From the NCBI GenBank assembly GCA_002840735.1, contig PHBY01000012.1, forward strand, positions 1-64,000: a DNA stretch of 64,000 bases, written 5' to 3'. This DNA is from Chloroflexi bacterium HGW-Chloroflexi-2 (GTDB taxonomy: Bacteria > Chloroflexota > Anaerolineae > Anaerolineales > Anaerolineaceae). The translations under genes and the position numbers were made by a program. The stretch's first letter is position 1, and every line of letters begins with the position of its first letter. This document shows, in pieces, positions 34,922-43,858 of this stretch. The notes beneath the pieces are model-generated. The model had not been told where the DNA came from and made no database searches. It saw only the letters and a program-made list of their open reading frames with translations.

Positions 34922-35821
34922 TCAGTCCTCTTTCTCCGAGATCAGATAATTGGTAACCGTGAACACCAACAGAACCAGAACGAATATAACTGTTATGGCT
35001 GAAGAAAGACCGACATTCTGGTTTTCAAAACGTTCCTGCCAGAGTTGAAAGAGCAACACCGTGCTCGCCTGGCTGGGACCACCGGTGGTGAGTACGAAGA
35101 TGTGATCCACTGTTCGGAAAGCATCGATAAAAGCAATGGTGGTAATAAAAACGGTTGTGCGACGTAAGAGAGGAAAGGTAATTTTCCAAAGAATCTGCCA
35201 CCAGTTAGCGCCATCCAGTTGCGCGGATTCAAAGACATCGCCGGGTAGTTTTTGCAGCCCTGCCAGATAAAAAATCATATAATAGCCTGAGTTCTTCCAG
35301 ATGGCGACTATGATGACGGAAAGCAATGCCAGTCCGGGGTTGCCGGTCCAGTTTTCTGGTCCGGTATAACCCAGTACACGCAGTGCAGAATTCATGAGGC
35401 CATATCCGGGGGTGAAGAAAAATAACCAGATGGTAGCTGCACTGACCATCGGTAAAACCATGGGATGGAAGAGCGCCAATCGAAACACACCACGACCCAC
35501 CAGCTTGCGATTCACCAGCAATGCAAAAAAGAATCCAAGGAAAATGCTGATTGGTACTGTTCCTATCACATAGTTAACCGTATTTTTGATAACCTGAAGA
35601 AAATTTGGGTCAGAGAATAAAAAGGAGTAATTATCAAAACCAATAAAGGAGGGTTCACGAAATCTTGCGATATTCATGCGCTGCAGGAAAAAACTTTTGT
35701 AAATGGAGAGGATTACAGGCCACGCGGTGAATAAAGCCACAAAGATGATTGTTGGCAGTGTCAAAATATAAGGAAAAATGTTAAATTTTTGTCTTTTGGC
35801 ACTCGATTTGATCACACTCAT
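34922..35821 (-). CDS. Carbohydrate ABC transporter permease (MalF/UgpA type)
   Basis: A 299-residue permease with six helices and the EAA loop ESAQLDGANWWQILWKITFPLLRRTT near residue 205. It is the partner of the MalG-type permease at 34069 and follows the binding-protein gene. No ATPase gene is next to it. Confidence 0.9.
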   Translation of the reverse strand: MSVIKSSAKRQKFNIFPYILTLPTIIFVALFTAWPVILSIYKSFFLQRMNIARFREPSFIGFDNYSFLFSDPNFLQVIKNTVNYVIGTVPISIFLGFFFALLVNRKLVGRGVFRLALFHPMVLPMVSAATIWLFFFTPGYGLMNSALRVLGYTGPENWTGNPGLALLSVIIVAIWKNSGYYMIFYLAGLQKLPGDVFESAQLDGANWWQILWKITFPLLRRTTVFITTIAFIDAFRTVDHIFVLTTGGPSQASTVLLFQLWQERFENQNVGLSSAITVIFVLVLLVFTVTNYLISEKED

Positions 35822-35887
35822 TTCGGGTTCCTTTGGAATGGTGGGGCGCTCATCGAGCGCCCCTTATCAAAATTGTGTTAGGTAATT

Positions 35888-37291
35888 TTACTGGCAGAAA
35901 GGCACCAGCGCTGTTTCTGCTTCAGCCTGGGCTGCATCCATGGCATCCTGAGCGCTCATTTCTCCATTGAATGCTTTTTGAATGTAATTATGGAAAATGC
36001 TGCGCACCTGCCCTAGATTCTGGATAGCGAGTTCGGCTTCAGCATATTGCAATGCATCACGTGCCTGCAGTGCTTGTGGAACTTCATCTGTGTATTCCTG
36101 CATGGCCGGGGTGTCGAAAGCGCTAAATCGACTGGCAATGTAACCTGTGTTGATACTGTAATCAGCAGCTAATTCTGGAGAGGTGATGAATTCAATGAAT
36201 TTCCAGGCAGCATCCTGTTGTTCTTGAGGCGCACCTTTCATGATGTAGAAATTACCACCGCCGGGAACACTGGCAAAAGTGCCATCAGCTTTTCCAGGAT
36301 AGGGCATGATACCGAAATTGAATTGAGCCTGGTTAAGTATGCCGGTCAAACTGCCGGTGGTGTGAGCGATCATGGCTACAGATCCGCTGCTGAAATCGGC
36401 TGTATCGGTAGCCCAGGATGCCTGAACACCTTCTGGCATGGCACCATAGACTTTGGAGAGGTCAATATAGAATTGAACTGCTTCAACAACATCGGGGTCA
36501 TTGAAGGCCATGGTGCAATCATCCACAAATATGTTTTGTCCGCTCCCGATTGCCAAAGGTTGGAACAACCAATATGGCCAATCAGAGGAGAATTTAAGCC
36601 CCCAATTGGTGGTGGTTCCTTCTGTTGTGGTTAGCGCTTTGGCAGCATCAGCCCAGGATGCCCAACTGGTGGGAGGTTGCAGACCAGCGGCTTCAAATTT
36701 ATCCATGTTGTAATACATCACAACAGCACTGCGCTGGAAGGGAATACTCCATAATTGGTCATCATAATAAGAATTAGCCATAAAGGCTGGCAGGAAATCA
36801 TCCAGATATGCCTGTCCATTGGGCATGGCAGCAACATACTGGTCCATAGGCGCAATATAATCAGCATTGATCAGGTCATACAGGCTGGTGGCGAGTAATA
36901 CTGTCAGCGCGGGTGGTGTTCCTCCACCCTCAATGGTGGTCTGAATGGCGGTCTGTACATCGGCATAGCCACCGGAAAATACCGGTTCAACTGTAATGTA
37001 CGGGTAGGCGGTTTGAAAATCGGCGATGTAGCCATTCAAAATTGCAGCAATAGGCGCATCGACTGCCACTGGATAATACACCTGGATGGTGACCGGATCC
37101 ATGGCTGGTTCTTCCACCACGGGCACGTCTGTTGGAGCAACTTCTTCCACAGGGGCGGCAGGTTTATCGGTGGGTTTTTGTTCCAGCGGGGCTGGCTCAT
37201 TCTGGACGGGTTCGGGTGTTGCCGCCGGACCACAGGCAGAGAGCATCGCGAATAACATGATGACGATTAGATATTTTTTAAAGGTGCTCAT
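35888..37291 (-). CDS. Sugar-binding lipoprotein of ABC importer 1
   Basis: A 467-residue extracytoplasmic solute-binding protein (family 1). Lipobox LSAC near residue 17-20 is followed by a Pro/Ala/Glu linker to about residue 60, then a bilobed domain with VTIQVYYPVAVDAPIAAIL, PPTSWASWADAAKALTTTEG and AWKFIEFITSPELAADYS. It delivers a sugar or oligosaccharide to the two permeases downstream. The linker and lipobox are intact. Confidence 0.9.
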   Translation of the reverse strand: MSTFKKYLIVIMLFAMLSACGPAATPEPVQNEPAPLEQKPTDKPAAPVEEVAPTDVPVVEEPAMDPVTIQVYYPVAVDAPIAAILNGYIADFQTAYPYITVEPVFSGGYADVQTAIQTTIEGGGTPPALTVLLATSLYDLINADYIAPMDQYVAAMPNGQAYLDDFLPAFMANSYYDDQLWSIPFQRSAVVMYYNMDKFEAAGLQPPTSWASWADAAKALTTTEGTTTNWGLKFSSDWPYWLFQPLAIGSGQNIFVDDCTMAFNDPDVVEAVQFYIDLSKVYGAMPEGVQASWATDTADFSSGSVAMIAHTTGSLTGILNQAQFNFGIMPYPGKADGTFASVPGGGNFYIMKGAPQEQQDAAWKFIEFITSPELAADYSINTGYIASRFSAFDTPAMQEYTDEVPQALQARDALQYAEAELAIQNLGQVRSIFHNYIQKAFNGEMSAQDAMDAAQAEAETALVPFCQ

Positions 37292-37320
37292 TTTCTTTTT
37301 ATCCTTTCTTGATAAATCGG

Positions 37321-38058
37321 TTAGCTGGTGCGAATCATACGCACGGTGTTCATTTCAACAATATTAGAATTGAAGTAAATTCGACTGAATGCAACTGGTT
37401 GATTGTCCTCCTTAAATATGGTTGATCTCACATAGAGAATGGGTGTTCCACTTTCCAGTTCAAGATATTGAGAAAATTCCGGATGAAGCGCTGCAGCGCG
37501 AATTTGTGAGCGAATGTGATGCAAGGGCGTGTTTAAAGAAGTCGATAGGAACATCACCATATTTCCATCAAACGCATCCCAAACCAGGTTTTCCGATCCG
37601 CTGATGGGATTGATATAGTCCTCGATATACATCACTGGTTGGCCATCTGCCCGCACAACACGTTTGATCAGGCAGACCTGGACATCGGGAGGATTTAAAA
37701 AGGCAGTGTTTACTTCATTAGGGGGAACCACCTCACTGATGGAGATTGTTTCAAAGGTAGGGGTAAAGCCACTGTCATGGATCAATTGTGAAAAGGGAGC
37801 GAAATCATTCAGGGAATCGCGAATGACACGAGAATTCGACACAAATGTGCCAATCCCGTGCCGGCGGATGATGACGCCCTCATTCTCCAGTTCAATGTAG
37901 GCTTCGCGCAAGGTATTACGACTGACGCCCAGTGTTTTGGCGAATTCAGTTTCAGACGGCAATTGATCCTGCCCTTTAAGCTGGTTTTGGGTGATGTAAT
38001 TTAATAAATATTCTTTTACCTGTTTAATGCGGGGACCACTAGTAATTTCAGGACTCAT
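37321..38058 (-). CDS. GntR-family regulator with UTRA domain
   Basis: A 245-residue regulator with an N-terminal GntR winged helix (IKQVKEYLLNYITQNQLKGQDQLPSETEFAKTLGVSRNTLREAYIELENEGVIIRRHGIGTFV) and a C-terminal UTRA ligand domain (CLIKRVVRADGQPVMYIEDYI, YLELESGTPILYVRSTIF). Such proteins repress sugar genes until a phosphosugar binds. It heads the importer operon. The 26-bp palindrome at 38151-38176, about 90 bases upstream, is its likely operator. Confidence 0.9.
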   Translation of the reverse strand: MSPEITSGPRIKQVKEYLLNYITQNQLKGQDQLPSETEFAKTLGVSRNTLREAYIELENEGVIIRRHGIGTFVSNSRVIRDSLNDFAPFSQLIHDSGFTPTFETISISEVVPPNEVNTAFLNPPDVQVCLIKRVVRADGQPVMYIEDYINPISGSENLVWDAFDGNMVMFLSTSLNTPLHHIRSQIRAAALHPEFSQYLELESGTPILYVRSTIFKEDNQPVAFSRIYFNSNIVEMNTVRMIRTS

Positions 38059-38150
38059 ATCGATTTTCCCATTGAATAAATGAAATTGGCTGAGATGAAA
38101 AATTGAGGTATTGAATTTTAGGATGACATTGGTATAATGGTTTTAGCGTT

Positions 38151-38186
38151 GTAGTTGTTGGACGTCCAACAACTACATACTATAAT
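38151..38186. promoter_or_regulatory. 26-bp perfect palindrome, likely GntR operator
   Basis: GTAGTTGTTGGAC (38151-38163) and GTCCAACAACTAC (38164-38176) are exact complements with no spacer. TATAAT at 38181-38186 points toward the lactamase-fold gene at 38370; ATTATACC on the other strand (near 38133) points toward gntR. A dimer bound here could repress both. The rest of 38187-38369 is AT-rich with no gene. Confidence 0.7.
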
Positions 38187-38369
38187 AAAGAAAAATAAAT
38201 TAAAAGTCAATAGCCTTTTCTCGATTTATTGCATGAAAAACCTTAAAATTTTTGAATTGCATCCATTCCCCATTCTTTTCGCTCTTTTAAGTACTGCCAA
38301 AATGAGAGAAAACAAAAAAATAAATACCAATTAAGTAGAATAACCAATGTAAAATGGAATAGAGGTATT

Positions 38370-39224
38370 ATGAAAATCACTTTTCTTGGAACATCCGGAG
38401 CAAATGCATACCCAGAAGCTTTCTGTGACTGCCATAATTGTGAGCAGGCGCGCAGTCTGGGAGGGTCCAGCTTAAGAAAACGATCCTCAATACTGGTGAA
38501 TGATGATTTACTGATCGATCTGGGTCCGGATATCATGCCGGCTGCACAAATCCATGGTGTGCCATTAACAAACGTGCAATATTGCATTCAGACACACCCG
38601 CATGCCGACCATCTGGATGTGTCGCATTTCATTTCACGCAGTCCTATACTGGGCGTGAAGAATGCTCCCCGACTGCAATTTTTTGCCTCCGAGGAAACAT
38701 TGCAGCGCGCGGCTGAGACCTTCCTGAGAGATATTTGGGATCAGGATCTGTTGTCGCCTGAATTACAGGAATCTTTAAATCTATCCACCCATACCCTGCA
38801 AGCGTACTCTCCTACTCCCATCGGGTCATATACAATAACAGCTTTTCCAGCCAATCATGCACCAGGTTTGGGGGCAAGGGTCTATGCCATTGAGTCCAAT
38901 GGCAGCAGATTCTTTTATGGTACGGATACCGGTGTTTTTTTTGAAGAAACCTGGCAGTCCTTTCGAGATTTGAATATGAAATTTGATATGGTGGTTCTGG
39001 ATCACAGCTTTGGATTAACCAATTCAGGCACATTTCATATGAACGCCAAAGAGGTCATTGAACATTTCGCACGCTTCAAGCAGGAAGGATTGTTAAATCC
39101 AGGCGCGCGGACTTTCGCAACGCATATTGCGCATGATGCCAATCCGGTGCACCCGGAACTGGTTAGTTTCGCCAGCCATTATGGCTATGAGATCGCCTAT
39201 GATGGGTTGACGTTGGAAATTTGA
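38370..39224 (+). CDS. PhnP-like metallo-beta-lactamase-fold phosphodiesterase
   Basis: A 284-residue hydrolase with MKITFLGTSGANAYPEAFCDCHNCEQAR at the start, where the Cys residues recall the structural zinc site of PhnP. The metal motif THPHADHLD is near residue 75, followed by FPANHAP, FFYGTDTGVF and later ATHIAH. PhnP-like enzymes cleave cyclic phosphodiesters. The divergent arrangement with gntR and the shared palindrome suggest linked control with the sugar importer. A phosphosugar substrate is therefore possible but not shown. Confidence 0.8.
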   Translation: MKITFLGTSGANAYPEAFCDCHNCEQARSLGGSSLRKRSSILVNDDLLIDLGPDIMPAAQIHGVPLTNVQYCIQTHPHADHLDVSHFISRSPILGVKNAPRLQFFASEETLQRAAETFLRDIWDQDLLSPELQESLNLSTHTLQAYSPTPIGSYTITAFPANHAPGLGARVYAIESNGSRFFYGTDTGVFFEETWQSFRDLNMKFDMVVLDHSFGLTNSGTFHMNAKEVIEHFARFKQEGLLNPGARTFATHIAHDANPVHPELVSFASHYGYEIAYDGLTLEI

Positions 39225-39246
39225 TGCCTTTATCGCGATCCGGACT

Positions 39247-39729
39247 TTATACCTGCTGGTAAATTGTTTCCACGCCCTTCCATTCCAGACCTTCGGGGGT
39301 GATGCCATAATGGGTGATGACCAGTTCCCCATTTTCCTGAGGTTGAATCTCGGTGCGCCAACCCCAATCCGGGCTGTCCGGTCCGGTGGGGAAGCTACCC
39401 AGCACATTGAAGGGACCATCTTTTTTACCGCCATGCATGAACATGATCGCGGAGCCGTTGTGAAACGTATCCACCCAGGCCATCTCATAGCGTTGGTGGT
39501 GCGGATTGTAGCCCAGTAGCGCCATGCCCTCCAGTGTTTCGCCCTGTATGCTGCCCTGATAGGTGTATAACAAGAAGCTTCCACCCAGCACCAGTTTAAA
39601 CTCAGCCTGCCAGAGGGATTCGTCCGCCAGCTGATCTGGCTGGAACCAGGTACTGGTCATGCCGTGCCATTTACCCACCAGCGCTGCCAGATGCGGGTGT
39701 GATTGTTCAAGAAATTTGTTTTCTTCCAT
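39247..39729 (-). CDS. DUF1579-type protein
   Basis: A 160-residue protein with the DUF1579 layout: HLAALVGKWHGMTSTWFQPD, then KLVLGGSFLLYTYQGSIQGETLEGMALLGYNPHHQRYEMAWVDTFHNG and a basic-polar end. It is a lipocalin-like beta barrel of unknown function. It is convergent with the lactamase-fold gene (22 bp between ends). AAGGAGAT precedes the ATG. Confidence 0.8.
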   Translation of the reverse strand: MEENKFLEQSHPHLAALVGKWHGMTSTWFQPDQLADESLWQAEFKLVLGGSFLLYTYQGSIQGETLEGMALLGYNPHHQRYEMAWVDTFHNGSAIMFMHGGKKDGPFNVLGSFPTGPDSPDWGWRTEIQPQENGELVITHYGITPEGLEWKGVETIYQQV

Positions 39730-39862
39730 TTATATCTCCTTGAGGTACGTGATTAAATAACAATTCGTTATGATCCTCATTCGCAAATGAAAAACCCTAT
39801 ACCTCATACTATAATATTGATTGATAAATACAAAAAAAAATCGAAGGTCGTCCTTTAATCCG

Positions 39863-40287
39863 ATGCAATTACTTACCCAAATCTTCCATAAACCCGATCT
39901 GTCGCTCAGAGGGAAAACGGTCACCCGTGAAGCGGTGTGGGCCATCATCCTGCACGGGGATCAGATGCTGATGGTGTATTCAACACTGAATGGGGACTAT
40001 AAGTTCCCTGGTGGTGGTGTAAAGCGGGATGAAGCCCATGCGATCGCCCTCCAACGCGAGTTTGACTCTTCCGCATGAATTCATACGATTACCTATGTGA
40101 GGTGGAGGATGGCTTTGGCGCACAGAATCTGGATGAGTATGAAGATGAATATGGATTCACACCGGAATGGGTGACGCTCGAGCATGCCATTGCTGTCAAT
40201 CGCTCCTTGTTGGAAAATCCATCCCCCAACATCCAGCGCTGGGTGAGACATGAATGGTTTGTGCCGGATGTGCACGTCCACCATTAA
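39863..40287 (+). pseudogene. Frameshifted, internally deleted Nudix hydrolase gene
   Basis: The first frame gives REAVWAIILHGDQMLMVYST, then NGDYKFPGGGVKRDEAHAIALQREF and stops at 40078. In a Nudix box the REF should continue to x-EE-x-G, but those residues are gone. The second frame (from 40075) resumes with YDYLCEVEDGFGAQNLDEYEDEYGFTPEWV, the usual C-terminal part. About 30 codons and the catalytic glutamates are missing, so no activity is expected. Confidence 0.75.
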
Positions 40288-40369
40288 TGGGCATTCATGA
40301 TGCTGATTTATTTATATCGTGAAATTGAAAAATAATAGCCAGTTTGCCGAGAAGGCGCATTTACCCACC

Positions 40370-41407
40370 TCAGTTCGTTTCGGTTATTTTATGGATGCTG
40401 CGGGGTTGTTCGGTGTCGTATCCTTTTTCTACCGTGAGATGGTAGGTGAATAACTGCGCAGGGAGAATGCTGACCAACGGCGAGAGCCATTCGGGGATGC
40501 CAGCGGGGATCGCAATAGGAGATTGGGCCAGGTTAAGGGCGGCCTGATCATTTGAAATAATCACCAGCTCGGCATGAAAACCGTTCTTCAGCTTAGAAAG
40601 CATCTCAAGCGAGGGTTTATAAACCTCCCCAAGTGGTGAAATTACCATGACCGGGAAACCGCGTTCCACCAGGGCAATTGGGCCGTGTTGAAAGTCAGCA
40701 AAGGAATAAGGCACAGCCACGGTATAAGTCAATTCCTTGAGTTTTAATGCCCATTCAAAGGCCGTGCAATAATTGAATCCGCGCCCTAACACCACCGTAT
40801 GGTCGATATAGCGAAAACGGGGCACAATCTGAGCGATGCGATCATTTAATTGTAAGGACTGCTTCATCCAGTCAGCGACCCTGTCCAATTCCTGCCAATG
40901 CCTGTCACCTCCATCCAGCGCGGTGGCCAGCATAGCGACAGCCATTAATTGACTGGTGTAGGTTTTGGTGGCTGCGACTGCCTGCTCATCGCCTGCCTGA
41001 ATATCAATTACAAAATCAGCGGTGGTGGCTAAAGGCGAATCAGGCTCATTAGTGATCGCAATGGTCAGACAGCCCTGCCTTTTTCCTTCTTCCAGCACAC
41101 TGATGATGTCCGGCGACTGCCCGGATTGTGATATGCCCATTACCAGCGCATCTCTGAGAAGTGGTGGTTGACGGTAGTAGGTAAATAGGGAAGGGGTAGC
41201 CAGCGCCAGCGGGATACGATTCATGGATCCCAAGAGGTAGTTGGCGTACCTGGCGGCATTGTCGGAGGTTCCCCGCGCCGCCAGGAAGGCAAAGCGGATA
41301 TCTCGTTTTTTGATCTCCGCTGCGATTTTCTCAATGTTAGCGCGTTGTGCACGCAATAAATCATTCACACGCTGGGGTTGTTCCATGATCTCAGAATAAA
41401 GTGTCAT
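40370..41407 (-). CDS. SIS-domain glucosamine-6-phosphate deaminase (NagB-II type)
   Basis: A 345-residue protein with two SIS domains like the isomerase half of GlmS: LAARGTSDNAARYANYLLGS, VMGISQSGQSPDIISVLEEG, AVAATKTYTSQLMAVAML, and in the second domain GRGFNYCTAFEWALKLKEL. There is no glutaminase domain, so a deaminating/isomerising role (GlcN-6-P to Fru-6-P) is more likely than synthesis. It is the last gene of the amino-sugar operon, 24 bp behind nagZ. AgaS-type enzymes for galactosamine are an alternative. Confidence 0.82.
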   Translation of the reverse strand: MTLYSEIMEQPQRVNDLLRAQRANIEKIAAEIKKRDIRFAFLAARGTSDNAARYANYLLGSMNRIPLALATPSLFTYYRQPPLLRDALVMGISQSGQSPDIISVLEEGKRQGCLTIAITNEPDSPLATTADFVIDIQAGDEQAVAATKTYTSQLMAVAMLATALDGGDRHWQELDRVADWMKQSLQLNDRIAQIVPRFRYIDHTVVLGRGFNYCTAFEWALKLKELTYTVAVPYSFADFQHGPIALVERGFPVMVISPLGEVYKPSLEMLSKLKNGFHAELVIISNDQAALNLAQSPIAIPAGIPEWLSPLVSILPAQLFTYHLTVEKGYDTEQPRSIHKITETN

Positions 41408-41431
41408 CGTACCTCTTTCATACCGTTAATC

Positions 41432-43003
41432 TTACTTGAAGTTTACCGGTAAAGTTCCCGTTATTTTTATCTTACCAAATAAAGCTTTCGCCAGTGCTTT
41501 GATGGATGGGTCCAGAATACTGTAGGTGCACAGACAGGTATCCACCTGAGGAAACATCTCAAGATCATAGGGCAGGCGTAAGGCAATCACAATTACCCGA
41601 ATGTTTGTCTTCATCAGTTCGTGAACCAGGGCAGCCTGGTTGGGTGAAGTACAGGCATTGATGGTGCCCATGATGATGAGATCATAGGAAGCAAGTTTTG
41701 ATCGTAGATTTTCTCTTTCTTCACTATGGGGGGAAAGTGATACACTAAATCCATCCACCAGGGGGTGAAATTCACGCAGGGCTGCAGCAAGGTCAGGTTT
41801 GACATAGGATGAAGTATCTGCCGGTGTTAAATCTTGCGGCTCAGGCACGATCACAGCTATCCGTTGATCAGAAGCGAGTTGAATGGGGAGGATGTTCTGG
41901 TGGTTGCGCACGAGCGTGATGGAACGTTCTGCAATCTCCTCCGCAACTTGCAAGTGTTGTTCACAGCGAATTACACTGAGATCAGGTTGGGCGATATGAG
42001 AAGTAATCCAGTTTTTCAGGTTCATGATCCGGTTTACCGATTCGGAGACAGAAACCCTGGCCAATGAACCCGATTGGATGGCTTTGCTTAGAGCTACAAA
42101 AACGCGTTCATAATCCGCCGGATCATCCGCGAGCAGCAACAGGTCAACACCTGCCAGCAAAGCCTGGAGAGCATCTTCGCCTAACATCTGCCCCTGACGG
42201 ATGGCTTGCATATTCATGGCATCACTCACCACCACGCCGGAATAACCCAGTTCCTGCCGTAATAATCCGGTAATGATGCGCTTAGACAGGGTTGCCGGCA
42301 GCGGTTTCTCACCGTCGATGGCTTGTACACCGAGATGTGCTGTCATGACCATTTTTACCCCGGCTTGAATCGCGTTTGCAAAGGGAGGCAGCTCGACACG
42401 TCGCAATCTACTCATATCATGCGGGATGACCGGCATACCGATATGAGAGTCGGTAAGGGTATCGCCATGTCCGGGAAAATGCTTTACTGTCGCGGCAACC
42501 CCCTGTGATTGAATGCCGTATATGACAGCTGACGCCAGTTCTCCCACCAGAGACGGATCATCACTGAAGGAGCGTGTGCCGATTACCGGATTGTATGGGT
42601 TGATGTTCACGTCTGCGCTGGGGGCATAATTAACATTGATACCCAGGGCAGCTAATTCTTTTCCCAATACCACACCGGCTTTGTAAGCCAGCCCGGTTGA
42701 GCGAGTGGCCCCTAAGGCCATATTGCCTGGCAGTGGGGTGCAATCTCCCAGCGCCATGAGCTGCCCGCCTTCCTGATCGGTGCAGATCAAGAAAGGTGGA
42801 AGTTCGGCAGTTTTCGCCAGATGTTGCAGCGTGTCTGTCAGCTGTCTGACCTGCTCCAGGCTGCCAATATTCATGCTGCGGAACAAGGTGAATCCAGCAG
42901 GTTTGTATTTTTGGATTGACTCAATTATTTCCTGGGATGGCTGCTGTTTGCCATGAAAAGCCAGCAACAACTTTTGCCCGATCATTTCGGTTACCCTATC
43001 CAT
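41432..43003 (-). CDS. nagZ: GH3 beta-N-acetylhexosaminidase (NagZ type)
   Basis: A 523-residue glycoside hydrolase with KHFPGHGDTLTDSHIGMPVI (the NagZ loop supplying the His-Asp general acid) near residue 170 and the nucleophile in YSGVVVSDAMNMQAI near 250. Unlike the short NagZ of E. coli (about 340 residues) it keeps a C-terminal alpha/beta domain (ITLVRNHQNILPIQLASDQRIAVIVPEP). It has no signal peptide and so is cytoplasmic. It cleaves terminal GlcNAc from muropeptides or chitooligosaccharides brought in by the importer encoded next to it. Confidence 0.88.
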   Translation of the reverse strand: MDRVTEMIGQKLLLAFHGKQQPSQEIIESIQKYKPAGFTLFRSMNIGSLEQVRQLTDTLQHLAKTAELPPFLICTDQEGGQLMALGDCTPLPGNMALGATRSTGLAYKAGVVLGKELAALGINVNYAPSADVNINPYNPVIGTRSFSDDPSLVGELASAVIYGIQSQGVAATVKHFPGHGDTLTDSHIGMPVIPHDMSRLRRVELPPFANAIQAGVKMVMTAHLGVQAIDGEKPLPATLSKRIITGLLRQELGYSGVVVSDAMNMQAIRQGQMLGEDALQALLAGVDLLLLADDPADYERVFVALSKAIQSGSLARVSVSESVNRIMNLKNWITSHIAQPDLSVIRCEQHLQVAEEIAERSITLVRNHQNILPIQLASDQRIAVIVPEPQDLTPADTSSYVKPDLAAALREFHPLVDGFSVSLSPHSEERENLRSKLASYDLIIMGTINACTSPNQAALVHELMKTNIRVIVIALRLPYDLEMFPQVDTCLCTYSILDPSIKALAKALFGKIKITGTLPVNFK

Positions 43004-43004
43004 G

Positions 43005-43847
43005 TTACCCCTTTAGCCCGGATATCACGACACTTTCCAGAATAAAACGCTGGGTAAAAAAGAACACCACAATCAAAGGCACTGTGGTTAAAACAGCGGC
43101 TGACATGATGGTTGGCCATTGTTGTACGGTGTTGTTAATATTATATAAAGTGGATACATAGACAGGTAGTGTGTATAAATCAACAGTTTGCAAATACATC
43201 AGGGGGGTCAGCAGGCTATTCCAGAATCCCACGAAAAGAAAGGTGGCAACGGTGGCAATGGGCGCTTTTATCAGCGGCATGACAATTTCCCACCAGATTT
43301 GAATGTGATTGGCTCCATCAATAAAGGCTGATTCGTCCATCTCTTTGGGTATCTGCGCCATCGATTGTCGTAAAAGGAAGATCATGGCGGCTCCTCCGGC
43401 AAAGTACCCTGGAATAATGATCGGATTGAATGTGCCAATCCAGTTCAACTTATTAAAAAAGACATATTGAGGTACGATCAAGGCCTGTGGCGGGATCATC
43501 ATGGTAGAAAGCATCAGGAAAAAGACAAAATTTTTCCCGGGCCAATCCACCCGGCTGAAGGCATAAGAAACAACAGCAATGGAAATGAGCGTGCCAGCCA
43601 GGGCAAAGGTCACGAAAAATACGGAGTTAAAATACGAACGCAGGAAATTTTGATTTTGAAATATCGATAAATAAGCATCCCAGGTGATCTGCTTTGGAAT
43701 CCAGATAATGCCTGGCGAATTGGTTTCTTCCAGCGTTTTTAAGGAAGATGAAATCATCCAGAACAACGGGAAGCTCATCAGGATGGTTGCCCCTGTCAGC
43801 AAGAAATACATCAGAATGCTTTTCAATATCGACCAATATTGTTTCAT
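43005..43847 (-). CDS. Amino-sugar ABC importer permease (MalG type)
   Basis: A 280-residue permease with six helices and EAA loop DESAFIDGANHIQIWWEIVMPLIKAPIATVATF near 175-205. One base separates it from nagZ, and 11 bases from the upstream permease. Its place among nagZ, a deacetylase and a sugar kinase indicates GlcNAc-type or muropeptide cargo. Confidence 0.9.
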   Translation of the reverse strand: MKQYWSILKSILMYFLLTGATILMSFPLFWMISSSLKTLEETNSPGIIWIPKQITWDAYLSIFQNQNFLRSYFNSVFFVTFALAGTLISIAVVSYAFSRVDWPGKNFVFFLMLSTMMIPPQALIVPQYVFFNKLNWIGTFNPIIIPGYFAGGAAMIFLLRQSMAQIPKEMDESAFIDGANHIQIWWEIVMPLIKAPIATVATFLFVGFWNSLLTPLMYLQTVDLYTLPVYVSTLYNINNTVQQWPTIMSAAVLTTVPLIVVFFFTQRFILESVVISGLKG

Positions 43848-43858
43848 TTATCAATCTC

